NCBI GenBank assembly: GCA_946623125.1
Contig: CAMOQR010000005.1
Location: forward strand, 1 to 51,368
Source: an uncultured Caryophanales bacterium
GTDB lineage: Bacteria > Bacillota_I > Bacilli_A > RF39 > UBA660
Length of the DNA stretch: 51,368 bases
Reading direction: 5' to 3'
How positions within the stretch are numbered: the stretch's first letter is position 1; each line of letters starts with the position of its first letter. Positions 8,101-15,663 of this stretch are shown piece after piece. The position numbers were made by a program, and so were the translations under genes. Under the pieces are notes generated by a model. The model searched no databases. It was given only the letters and a program-made list of their open reading frames with translations, and had not been told where the DNA came from.

Positions 8101-10362
8101 GATAAGGCGTTAACCAATCCTAATACCGCTGGTAGTTATTTTTCAAAAGTAATAGCAACAGATTTTCAATTGGCAGATTCGAAATTTACCAATTTAGGGG
8201 AAAAAGCGTTTTTAGAGGCAGAGTTTACTAATTTATCTTTGCCAAAAGGATTATCTATAATTAAAAACAATACCTTCTTACGAGCAAAGGTAAAAAATTC
8301 AGTAGAAATACCAGACTCTATTACTACGTTTGAAGAAAATGCTTTTATGAGTGCTGATTTATATGCTAGTAACAATCTTCCAAATTCTCTAAAAACAATA
8401 GGGGATTGTGCTTTACTTGATACGATTTATAATAATGATATTATAGTTCCTGCGGGTGTTACAAGTATTGGATATAGTGCTTTTAATGGTGGATACGATA
8501 AAAACACTCATTTACATTTAAACTTACAAAGAAATTCTGTCACTTTCCTAAATCCAATGAATGCAACTGTTACAAAAAATCAGCCAATACATAATTTGTT
8601 TAGAAATAGTATATTAAATGAGTTGATTTTTGGAGAGAATGTCACAGACCTACCTACTAATACATTGAATAATGACAAAAGCAAGGATGAAACAAAACCA
8701 GAATTTGCTCAGATGACCATTAAAAAGATTACTTTAAAAAACATAAAAAAAGTCCCTAGCAAGGCATTCCTCGAATGTAATAATCTAGAAGAAATAGATA
8801 TGAGTGCAGCCGCTGGATTAAATGAATTTGGTTATTATGCCTTTATTGATACGCCAGCCTTAAGAAAAGTTAAAATTCGACAAGGACTTAATATCACTGC
8901 TAAAGATTTTGCATTCCTACGATCTGGCTTGGAAACACTGGGAGATGAATATTCTGGTTTAGATGTTTCTAACAATAAGATAATATTAGATGGTCAGTTT
9001 ATCTTCTCATATATGCCTAATTTAAAAGAGATAAAATTAAAAGGTGAAAAAATCAATAATGGTGTTCTTCCAAAAGGAACATTCTATCAAGATAAAAAAT
9101 TAGAAACAGTAATTTTAGATGATAAATTTACAGAACTTAAACAACAGGTTTTTGCAAATGATGATAGTCTAAAATCAGTTGTAATGTTTGGCGATACAAA
9201 AATATTTGATAATACAACAACTCATACTGCAACTTTCAATGATATTGAAGAACTAAATATTTATATAAATGAAGATACAAAGGATTTTACAATTACTATT
9301 AAAGATCCTAGTAATGGAAATACCACAATTACGAAATCCAATTTTATAGATAATAAATATGTTTATAAAAAAAGTAAAAAATTAAATTCAATTACCTTAG
9401 AAACATCTGATAAAGTATTTTTAGATAAAACAGCATCCGATAGTGTAAGTATAAGAAATATAAGTGTAGATACCATTACCATTGATCCAAGAGCAGATGT
9501 ATATTGTTATTTGAAGAATGAATATTGTAAGACATATAATCAGACGTATAGAGAAGCAAAAGACTTTTACAAAACCGATTTATATTATTTGGATGAAGTT
9601 TTATATCTTGATTCTAATAACAATCAAATAAATCTCAATGATAATCAAACAGGAGTAATTACCGATGATTTGGTGCTATATGCATTAAGAAGAGATGGAA
9701 TTATACTAGTATCTGAAGAATGGGGAAAGAAAACAGGTGCAGTCAAATATGCAGATAGTGGAATTACAATAAAAGATTATAATGCAGCAACAACAAATCC
9801 AAGGTTAAAAGTTTTTAATACTCCGTTACCAATTGATCAAGTAGATACCGATACAAATGATAATTTTAAGAATGTAACATACAGTATAGGAGATATTGAC
9901 CCAGATACAAAGAGAATTCCAATAAATTTTGTGTATCCGAATAAAGTGGTAGAAACAACTGCAGAAACCGATTTAAAGTCATATGGAAATACTGCAAGTG
10001 TTATTTATTCAGATGGTTGTGGAGGAGAAGCATTTGCAAATGTAATATTTATGAATGTTTTAATTGGAAGACAAACACCAAATTATGATGGTATACCTAC
10101 AAGAGAAGGTTATGAATTTATTGGTTGGGATAAGGAAATAGCCACAATTGTATCACAAGATGTAATATACACAGCAAAATGGAAAAAGAAGGAAATAGAA
10201 TATCCAATACCAAGTGTTGACCCACCGCCACAGCAACCAACCCCAACTAATATTCTTGAAATAGTTGAAAATCCATTTACAATTAACAGTTTGGTAGTAT
10301 TCATGGGATTGATTCTATCTATAATAATTCTTACAATCTCCAAAAAACTAATAAAGTATTAA
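5128..10362 (+). CDS. Giant BspA-like leucine-rich-repeat surface protein
   Basis: This 1744-residue protein starts with a signal or anchor segment (about residues 12-34, 'FICFFIILVTIFSFYSI'). Residues about 60-1400 are repeated BspA/LRR_5-type units of the pattern 'L...L.SIG..AF....L..+.LP', seen dozens of times ('LKSIGNDAFYNSKI', 'LKEIGKHAFFDAKV'). Such repeats form adhesive solenoids in surface proteins of gut and oral bacteria. A module of about 160 residues is duplicated (DNA near 6982-7465 and 7840-8290). Near residue 1655 is an InlB/Listeria-Bacteroides B-repeat ending 'GYEFIGWDKE...YTAKW'. The end is proline-rich, then N-P-F-T, a hydrophobic helix and a basic tail (K-K-L-I-K-Y), like a sortase signal. 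It is likely cell-surface exposed; the ligand is unknown. Confidence 0.88.
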   Translation: MKNNKLYKRFITICPFICFFIILVTIFSFYSIKADMIYKLIKDTDGITWQYGYNADTKELDVMFFDSDNDITELTIPDKSYFISNDEDVEEVESYSFSNYESYNLGFPRELSSTITKIDLTNVEIVNGIKPLSNNEEDAVEIILNPNGSKIGKDAFRNLRITILNLDKVLEVGPGAFYKTIFTETNINLPNVTSVLDGSFEESNITSLKINSPEIGISAFKNCKYLTSVTLLDNVKTILDSAFEGDSRLAYFIFNHAKNIGNNAFKDCTSWNIDIKDTEIETLGTGVFWGDTGYRISITLPEKVKGINWRTFYETNITGLNLRNVEVIGAEAFRDCKGLSSIDFGKVDTINYRAFINDSNIHNLDLSTGVIDIQTQAFDNCGIENLNLNGVQKIEHGAFANNIIKELYLPKSIAVMNTSAIWYNNPITKITIAFDTLSNQIKMLWVLLDKDGYNYTDATYNGSKYLEMVELVAPYSSTESANINSRFNVSRNYFLNQYPTMISKDQGSDQNWANRYKNVLQANFLNNLLNLENVKIGEGYEFLGAAQFNAWYDTAHTIIPKDKLKSISLPSTLKGIGAAAFQQTFSANNVPTINLPQSLEFIGACAFLLSFGFKNDIYLPNLKEVGSYAFMYSGIVGITLNNKLEYIGREVANLTPYLKKIVLDCDFYDLVKRYDNDYDYSDKQIFAAYFPTSYSSFYQTSFKHDGQYDLIQFTSNVKTNPTFSSTSYGMNFGAFYNIKVTNFILQDSQITNLGKNTFIETSVSTLVLPNTLKSIGNDAFYNSKIDVMDFSNTSVETVGKLAFMRVNASLIKFPPSLKKIGTQLFYKSKINTIDFENTQLETIDDNAFQEVQAEKVLLSSTLKEIGKHAFFDAKVEQNVMLSSSIQKIDNNAFQFFDSVNFHIDLPNLTYLGDYAFQYSSITGVTLNDKLTYIGTNAVNQTKNLKKIIVDCDFYAIAQYSDYYAKYGQAFSNFFPHVNNGYSNNYELIIFTDKALTNPNTAGSYFSKVIATDFQLADSKFTNLGEKAFLEAEFTNLSLPKGLSIIKNNTFLRAKVKNSVEIPDSITTFEENAFMSADLYASNNLPNSLKTIGDCALLDTIYNNDIIVPAGVTSIGYSAFNGGYDKNTHLHLNLQRNSVTFLNPMNATVTKNQPIHNLFRNSILNELIFGENVTDLPTNTLNNDKSKDETKPEFAQMTIKKITLKNIKKVPSKAFLECNNLEEIDMSAAAGLNEFGYYAFIDTPALRKVKIRQGLNITAKDFAFLRSGLETLGDEYSGLDVSNNKIILDGQFIFSYMPNLKEIKLKGEKINNGVLPKGTFYQDKKLETVILDDKFTELKQQVFANDDSLKSVVMFGDTKIFDNTTTHTATFNDIEELNIYINEDTKDFTITIKDPSNGNTTITKSNFIDNKYVYKKSKKLNSITLETSDKVFLDKTASDSVSIRNISVDTITIDPRADVYCYLKNEYCKTYNQTYREAKDFYKTDLYYLDEVLYLDSNNNQINLNDNQTGVITDDLVLYALRRDGIILVSEEWGKKTGAVKYADSGITIKDYNAATTNPRLKVFNTPLPIDQVDTDTNDNFKNVTYSIGDIDPDTKRIPINFVYPNKVVETTAETDLKSYGNTASVIYSDGCGGEAFANVIFMNVLIGRQTPNYDGIPTREGYEFIGWDKEIATIVSQDVIYTAKWKKKEIEYPIPSVDPPPQQPTPTNILEIVENPFTINSLVVFMGLILSIIILTISKKLIKY

Positions 10363-10363
10363 A

Positions 10364-10401
10364 AATATTTAGAAAGAGATATTCTTTCTAAATATTTTTT
10401 T
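10364..10401 (+). terminator. Intrinsic terminator after the leucine-rich-repeat gene
   Basis: A perfect 14-bp stem (10364-10377 with 10383-10396), loop GATAT, then a T-run to 10401. The stem begins two bases after the stop codon, and the next promoter starts right at the end of the T-run. Confidence 0.85.
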
Positions 10402-10402
10402 A

Positions 10403-10411
10403 TGATATAAT
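10403..10411 (+). promoter_or_regulatory. Extended -10 promoter of the hydrolase/flavin reductase operon
   Basis: TGATATAAT, with the ATG at 10429 only 17 bases further on and GGAGAG in between. The leader is about 10 bases. Confidence 0.6.
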
Positions 10412-10428
10412 CAAATAAAGGAGAGAAT

Positions 10429-11418
10429 ATGAAAGAAGAAATAAAAATTACTCAAGAATGGGATAAAGTTTTCCCTAAAAGTGAAAAGATTAATCATAAA
10501 AAAATAACATTTAAAAATCATTTTGGAATTACTTTAGTAGCAGATATGTATGAACCAAAAGATTATGAAGGAAAACTACCCGCTCTAGCAATAAGTGGAC
10601 CATATGGAGCAGTTAAAGAACAATCAAGTGGCTTATATGCTCAAGAATTTGCCGAAAGAGGTTTTTTAACAATAGCATTTGATCCATCTTTTACAGGAGA
10701 ATCTGGAGGAAGTCCTAGATATATGACATCATATGATATCAACGTAGAAGACTTTCAATCAGCAGTAGATTATTTAATAAGTCTAGATAATGTTGATAGT
10801 AATAAAATAGGAATTATAGGAATATGCGGATGGGGAGGAATGGCTCTTCAAACAGCATGCATTGATACAAGAATCAAAGCAACTATTGTATCAACTATGT
10901 ATGATATGTCGAGAATTGCCGGAAATGGTTATTTTGATGAGCAAGACAGTGAAGAAGCAAGATATCAATCAAGAGTAAATCTAAATAATCAAAGAAATGA
11001 AGATTATAAAACAGGGAAATATGCTCTTGCTGGTGGAGTAATAGATCCACTACCAGAAAATGCACCAGAATTCTTACAAGGGTATCACGCATACTACAAA
11101 ACAGAAAGAGGCTATCATGAAAGAAGTCTAAATTCCAATAATGGTTGGGCAATACAAACTAATACATCTATGATGAATGTAAGATTATTTCACTATTCAA
11201 ATGAAATCAGAAGTGCAGTAATGATTGTACATGGAGAAAAGGCTCATTCCTATTATATGGGAAAAGATGCCTATCACAATATGATAAAGGATAGTAAATA
11301 TAAAGATAATAAAGAATTCCTAACAATCCCAGATGCAACGCATACAGATTTATATGATCAAAAGGATAAAATACCTTTCGATAAAATAGAAGAATTTTTA
11401 AAAAAATATATGAAATAA
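10429..11418 (+). CDS. Alpha/beta hydrolase of the dienelactone hydrolase-like group
   Basis: This 329-residue protein has the alpha/beta hydrolase fold: an oxyanion-region 'LAISGPYGAVKEQ', 'FDPSFTGESGGSPR', and the elbow G-I-C-G-W-G-G near residues 137-143, where Cys is the probable nucleophile as in dienelactone hydrolases. The likely Asp/His partners are in 'VMIVHGEKAHS' and 'DATHTDLYD' near 306. YcjY-like proteins have this arrangement. Substrate unknown. The next gene (flavin reductase) follows after 12 bases with AAAGGAG, so the two form an operon; a joint redox or detoxification role is possible but not shown by the sequence. Confidence 0.75.
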   Translation: MKEEIKITQEWDKVFPKSEKINHKKITFKNHFGITLVADMYEPKDYEGKLPALAISGPYGAVKEQSSGLYAQEFAERGFLTIAFDPSFTGESGGSPRYMTSYDINVEDFQSAVDYLISLDNVDSNKIGIIGICGWGGMALQTACIDTRIKATIVSTMYDMSRIAGNGYFDEQDSEEARYQSRVNLNNQRNEDYKTGKYALAGGVIDPLPENAPEFLQGYHAYYKTERGYHERSLNSNNGWAIQTNTSMMNVRLFHYSNEIRSAVMIVHGEKAHSYYMGKDAYHNMIKDSKYKDNKEFLTIPDATHTDLYDQKDKIPFDKIEEFLKKYMK

Positions 11419-11430
11419 AAGGAGATTATA

Positions 11431-11982
11431 ATGAGAAAAAATATAAAAATAACAGAAGGAATTTTTCCAATGCCAGTATTAATGATTGCAACCTATAACG
11501 AAGATGGCTCAATCGATGTAATGAATGCTGCCTGGGGAACAATGTATGATAGAGACCAAGTAATTTTAAATTTAACAGAGTCTCATAAAACAGTAAAAAA
11601 CATTAAAGCACGAAAAGCATTTACAGTATCTATAGCAGATGAAAAAAATGTTATAGCTGCTGACTATTTTGGTATTGTATCTGGAAATAATACAAAAGAT
11701 AAATTTGAAAAAAGTGGTTTAACTGCAACAAAAAGTGAAAAGGTAGATGCACCTATTATTAATGAATTTCCATTATGCTTAGAATGTGAATTTATAGAAT
11801 ATAATGATTATGGAGTTTTAGGAAAAGTAGTAAACACAACTGCTGATGAAAAAGTTATGAATGGAGATTGCGTAGATATTACCAAAGTATCTGCAATAGC
11901 GTTTGATCCATATACTCATGGATACTATAAAGTAGCAGAAAGAGTTGGAGAAGCATTTAAAGATGGAATGAAATTAAAGTAA
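11431..11982 (+). CDS. Flavin reductase / flavoredoxin family protein
   Basis: This 183-residue protein fits the FMN-binding flavin reductase-like family (flavoredoxin group). Supporting parts are 'PMPVLMIATYNEDGSIDVMN' at the N-terminus, 'AWGTMYDRDQVILNL', 'KTVKNIKARKAFTVSIA' and 'GIVSGNNTKDKFEKSGL', the usual order in this family. It would bind FMN and pass electrons to an unknown acceptor in the cytoplasm. It is the second gene of an operon with the hydrolase at 10429 and is followed by a clear terminator. Confidence 0.85.
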   Translation: MRKNIKITEGIFPMPVLMIATYNEDGSIDVMNAAWGTMYDRDQVILNLTESHKTVKNIKARKAFTVSIADEKNVIAADYFGIVSGNNTKDKFEKSGLTATKSEKVDAPIINEFPLCLECEFIEYNDYGVLGKVVNTTADEKVMNGDCVDITKVSAIAFDPYTHGYYKVAERVGEAFKDGMKLK

Positions 11983-11986
11983 TTGA

Positions 11987-12013
11987 GAAAAGATAAAATC
12001 TTTTCTTTTTTTT
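11987..12013 (+). terminator. Intrinsic terminator after the flavin reductase gene
   Basis: Stem GAAAAGAT (11987-11994) with ATCTTTTC (11998-12005), loop AAA, followed by a T-run to 12013. Confidence 0.8.
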
Positions 12014-12069
12014 ACAAAAAAAGAATTAAAAATAATATAAGATAAAAAATAGGAATTATAAAAAAAAGA

Positions 12070-12078
12070 TGTTATAAT
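12070..12078 (+). promoter_or_regulatory. Extended -10 promoter of the surface-protein pair
   Basis: TGTTATAAT with TATAAT at 12073-12078. AGGGTGA (12099-12105) is the ribosome binding site for the ATG at 12110. Confidence 0.6.
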
Positions 12079-12109
12079 GAAAATAGAAAATTGAAAATAG
12101 GGTGAGAAT

Positions 12110-12820
12110 ATGTACTATCAAGATCCACAAGTTACAAAAAAGAGACGAATTATTGCAATTATCGCAATTATTGTAATTATATTTGTTGCATTACTTTTAT
12201 TCACAGTGAAAAAGATAATAACATTAGAAGATATTATTATAAAAGAAAAACAAGTTGATTTAGACCTAGGAGAGTCTTATACCATTGAATATGAATTATC
12301 TCCATCGTCTGTACCAAATCAAGAATTAGTATGGTCAACAGATAATACAAATGCAATATCATTAGATAATGGAACGGTTACTGGAATAAATGCAGGTGCT
12401 GCAAACGTATGGGTAAGTTCAAAAAAATATCCAAATATTAGAAAAAAAATATATATAACAGTAGCATCTAGAAAAAGAAGATTTTCTCAAAGATTGGAAC
12501 GAGAATTTGGATATCAAAGAAAAGATGCTAATGTTTTTGCGTATCAAGGAGATCAATATGTATTTGATTTTAATAATAATTATTTATCATCACAAGATAA
12601 TGGACTAGATTATTATTACTATTACAAAGAAAACTATATTTTAGGAATAGATGGATATGGAAGTCATATATCAGCAGAATATAGATATGATATAGGAACA
12701 GGACATTATAGTTGCAATGGAGATTGTAAAAATATACCAATGCCTACTGCAGCAATGTTAGACTTAATGAATAAATTAAAAGAATATTTAGGTGCAGAAT
12801 TTACATTAGATGATTTATAA
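12110..12820 (+). CDS. Membrane-anchored protein with a bacterial Ig-like (BIG2) domain
   Basis: This 236-residue protein has a basic start, a membrane segment at about residues 14-37 and then an external part. Residues about 44-125 look like a BIG2 Ig-like domain: 'LGESYTIEYELSPSSVPNQE', 'LVWSTDNTNAISLDNGTVTG', 'AGAANVWVSS', ending 'IYITVA'. The C-terminal half (130-236) is rich in Tyr and Asn, has a Cys pair (C-N-G-D-C) and is not recognised. It is followed 21 bases later by another surface-protein gene, so the pair is probably cotranscribed. A role at the cell surface is inferred from the architecture. Confidence 0.75.
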   Translation: MYYQDPQVTKKRRIIAIIAIIVIIFVALLLFTVKKIITLEDIIIKEKQVDLDLGESYTIEYELSPSSVPNQELVWSTDNTNAISLDNGTVTGINAGAANVWVSSKKYPNIRKKIYITVASRKRRFSQRLEREFGYQRKDANVFAYQGDQYVFDFNNNYLSSQDNGLDYYYYYKENYILGIDGYGSHISAEYRYDIGTGHYSCNGDCKNIPMPTAAMLDLMNKLKEYLGAEFTLDDL

Positions 12821-12841
12821 AAAAGAATAGGTGGTGATGCA

Positions 12842-14722
12842 ATGAATTCTAATACAAATCAATTAAGAAAAACAAATAGTATAGCAATGATTTTAGGACT
12901 ATCAATATTTGGAATTTTATTGTTATCCATCGGATATGCTCAAATTGTATATGATTTAAACGTAAATGGAGATATATCTCTACGTTCACAACAAGGAATA
13001 ATTATTACAGATGCAAAAGAAATAAGTAAAACAGGAACAAGTCAATCAACTATTTTAAATTATGTAGGAACATTATTAACAAATTACATGAAATTAGATG
13101 TTAATAAATCATCATCTATTATTCAAAAAATAAAAGTAGAAAATACAAATAGTGATAACTATCAACTAGTAGAACTATTATATGATACAACCTCATCAAT
13201 ACAAGGACTTGATTTATATACTAATCCTGATATCGTTCCACAAGTATTAACAAAGTCTGAGATTATCTCTACATTTCAAGATGTTTCAGAATCAGAATTA
13301 TTAGAAATAGGAGATTCCTTAAATGCAGGTGAAACGAAATATGTATATATCAAGTTTCAATATTCAGAAAATATTCAAAACAGCTCAACAAATCCAACGG
13401 AAGAACAAACAATTCTAGAAAAAGGAATGATTAATATTCATTTTAAAAAAGTCTTTCCAGTTACCTATATTAGTATAGATAATACAACATATCCAACAAC
13501 AGTATTAGAAAACGAAGAATTAGAGATTACATTGCCATTAGATGTATATGATTTAAAAATAATGAAATCAGATGGAACAGTACTTCAACAAAATACAGAT
13601 TATACACTGATAGAACAAGGAAGCAATAAACAATTAATAATTCAAAGCATATCATCCCCAATTACGATTGAAAGATATTTCTCTATAACATATGAATTAA
13701 ATGGAGGAACAAATGATTCCCAAAACCCAGAAAAATATTTAAAAGATGATGTTATAGATTTAAATGATCCTAGTGGAGATACATCTTTTATCGGATGGTA
13801 TGAAACAAGTGACTTTTCAGGACAAAAAATAGAAAAAATTGAAAATAGAGAAGAAAATATCACTTTATATGCTAAATGGCAAAGTGCAGGATCAAACTTT
13901 GTTGTTCGAATTCAAAACTTAGTGGCAGGACAAGATACAACATCAAAAAATATTATTACCGTACCAAGTGAGGATAGCAGTTGTACGAATACATTTATCT
14001 ATGATCAAACAAGTGATAATAACTTAAGATATGTAGGCTCAAATCCATGTAACTATGTAAAATTTAATTGTGATAGCAGTGGCAACTGTGAAAATTGGAG
14101 AATAATTGGAGTAATGAATGGAATTAGTTCAGAACCTGTGATAAAGTTGGCAAAAGCAGCAATATCCACAACAACGCTAGCATGGGATTCTAATAAAAAG
14201 AACACTTGGGATACAGCAAGTATAAATACTTATCTAAACGGAGATTATAAGTCATCTCTAAACTCTTCTACATTAAATTATATTTTAACAACAAAATGGT
14301 ATATAGGAGGAGTAAATGCAGCATCTACAGCATTACAAGCCTATGAAGAAGAAAAAACGTTAAGTGATAATACCTATTCCATTGGATTATTTTCTCCATC
14401 AGACTATGGCCTAGCAACTTCTGGAACAGATAATGCGTCCAGAATAGTATGTACAGAAAATGCACTAAATGGAAATAAAATAACGGCAACCTGTTACAAT
14501 AATGACTATTTATTCCAAGGATCAGGAGATTATCAGTGGACAATATCAAAAAGAGCAAATAATACAAATCAAGCAATTAGAATTTCAAATGTAGGAAAAT
14601 CCGTTGCAACGACAACACAATCTGCCTATGATTATAGACCAGTAGTTTATTTAAAAAATAATGTAATTGTAACAGGAGGAAATGGTTCTGCAAATACTCC
14701 ATTTGAATTATCCGTATCATAA
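12842..14722 (+). CDS. Large surface protein with a Listeria-Bacteroides repeat and a DUF6273-like end
   Basis: This 626-residue protein has an N-terminal membrane or signal segment (about 14-35, 'IAMILGLSIFGILLLSIGYA') with 'YDLNVNGDISL' after it, a layout loosely like TasA/camelysin-type matrix proteins. Residues about 280-345 form an InlB B-type repeat ('ITYELNGGTNDSQ' ... 'FIGWYETSDFSG' ... 'ITLYAKWQ'). The C-terminal 260 residues resemble DUF6273-type domains: 'ENWRIIGVMN', 'WDTASINTYLNGDY' and 'YDYRPVVYLKNNV'. Cys residues in this part may form disulfides outside the cell. GGTGGTGATG at 12830-12839 is the ribosome binding site. There is no obvious sorting signal at the C-terminus. Function unknown; surface or matrix role inferred. 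Confidence 0.75.
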   Translation: MNSNTNQLRKTNSIAMILGLSIFGILLLSIGYAQIVYDLNVNGDISLRSQQGIIITDAKEISKTGTSQSTILNYVGTLLTNYMKLDVNKSSSIIQKIKVENTNSDNYQLVELLYDTTSSIQGLDLYTNPDIVPQVLTKSEIISTFQDVSESELLEIGDSLNAGETKYVYIKFQYSENIQNSSTNPTEEQTILEKGMINIHFKKVFPVTYISIDNTTYPTTVLENEELEITLPLDVYDLKIMKSDGTVLQQNTDYTLIEQGSNKQLIIQSISSPITIERYFSITYELNGGTNDSQNPEKYLKDDVIDLNDPSGDTSFIGWYETSDFSGQKIEKIENREENITLYAKWQSAGSNFVVRIQNLVAGQDTTSKNIITVPSEDSSCTNTFIYDQTSDNNLRYVGSNPCNYVKFNCDSSGNCENWRIIGVMNGISSEPVIKLAKAAISTTTLAWDSNKKNTWDTASINTYLNGDYKSSLNSSTLNYILTTKWYIGGVNAASTALQAYEEEKTLSDNTYSIGLFSPSDYGLATSGTDNASRIVCTENALNGNKITATCYNNDYLFQGSGDYQWTISKRANNTNQAIRISNVGKSVATTTQSAYDYRPVVYLKNNVIVTGGNGSANTPFELSVS

Positions 14723-14743
14723 AAGCCCATCTGGGCTTTTTTT
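14721..14743 (+). terminator. Intrinsic terminator after the surface-protein pair
   Basis: AAAAGCCC (14721-14728) pairs with GGGCTTTT (14733-14740), loop ATCT, T-run to 14743. It overlaps the stop codon and is the most GC-rich hairpin of the set. Confidence 0.9.
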
Positions 14744-14772
14744 AAAAATATAACATAAAACAAAAAGATGTA

Positions 14773-14781
14773 TGTTATAAT
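14773..14781 (+). promoter_or_regulatory. Extended -10 promoter of the nfnAB operon
   Basis: TGTTATAAT with TATAAT at 14776-14781; start codon 14813 with GAAGGTG at 14801-14807. Confidence 0.6.
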
Positions 14782-14812
14782 TATAGAAGAATAAAATAGA
14801 GAAGGTGTTGAA

Positions 14813-15652
14813 ATGTATAAAGTAATTAGAAACGAAAAAATAAGTCCAAACTCATATTTGATGGAAGTAATTGCTCCAGAAACAATAAAAAAAGCAATGC
14901 CTGGTCAATTTGTAATTGTAATGGCAAAAGAAGACAGTGAAAGAATTCCATTAACCATATATGATTTTGATTTAGAAACAGGAGTTTTATCTTTAATATA
15001 TCAAGTGATAGGAGCATCAACAGAAGAATTAACAACTATTAAAGAAGAATTATTTGCGGTAGTTGGACCACTTGGAAAGCCAAATGAGATTTGTGCAAAT
15101 TATGAAGAATTTAAAGGAAAAAGAATCGTATATGTAGCAGGAGGAGTTGGAATTGCTCCCGTATATCCACAAGTTAAATTTTTAAAAAATCATGGCTTTG
15201 ATGTAGATATCATATATGGATCAAGAGAAAAAGATTTATTATTAATAAGGGATAAAGCAGAATCAGTTGCTAGAAAAGTAAGTTATGCAACGGATGATGG
15301 CTCTTACGGAGAAAAAGGATTCGTTACCAGTATTCTAGAAAGAGAAATAGAAAACTATGATATTTGTGTTGCAATAGGACCTGTTATTATGATGAAAAAT
15401 GTTGCAGAATTAACAAAGAAATATCAATTAAAAACAATTGTAAGTATGAATCCACTAATGGTAGATGGTAGTGGTATGTGTGGAGCATGTAGATGTGAAA
15501 TTGAAGGAAAACCAAAATTTGCTTGTATTGACGGACCAGAATTTGATGGACATAAAGTTAATTTTGATTTGGCTCTAAAAAGAATGAATATCTATAAAGA
15601 AGAAGAAAAAGAAAAATGGGCACAAATGAAAAAAAGATTAGGAAGAGATTAG
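14813..15652 (+). CDS. nfnA: NADH-dependent ferredoxin:NADP+ oxidoreductase small subunit (FAD, 2Fe-2S)
   Basis: This 279-residue protein belongs to the ferredoxin-NADP+ reductase-like family that includes NfnA and dihydroorotate dehydrogenase electron-transfer subunits. Seen in order: the FAD-binding barrel with 'RIPLTIYDF', the nucleotide-binding 'VAGGVGIAPVYPQVKFL', and a C-terminal 2Fe-2S Cys set ('GSGMCGACRCEIEG' ... 'KFACIDGPEFDGH'). The next gene is the matching large subunit, which starts 11 bases after the stop. Together they would be NfnAB, which couples NADH and reduced ferredoxin to make NADPH. No dihydroorotate dehydrogenase or glutamate synthase large subunit is next to it, which supports Nfn. 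Confidence 0.85.
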   Translation: MYKVIRNEKISPNSYLMEVIAPETIKKAMPGQFVIVMAKEDSERIPLTIYDFDLETGVLSLIYQVIGASTEELTTIKEELFAVVGPLGKPNEICANYEEFKGKRIVYVAGGVGIAPVYPQVKFLKNHGFDVDIIYGSREKDLLLIRDKAESVARKVSYATDDGSYGEKGFVTSILEREIENYDICVAIGPVIMMKNVAELTKKYQLKTIVSMNPLMVDGSGMCGACRCEIEGKPKFACIDGPEFDGHKVNFDLALKRMNIYKEEEKEKWAQMKKRLGRD

Positions 15653-15663
15653 GAGGAATCATA

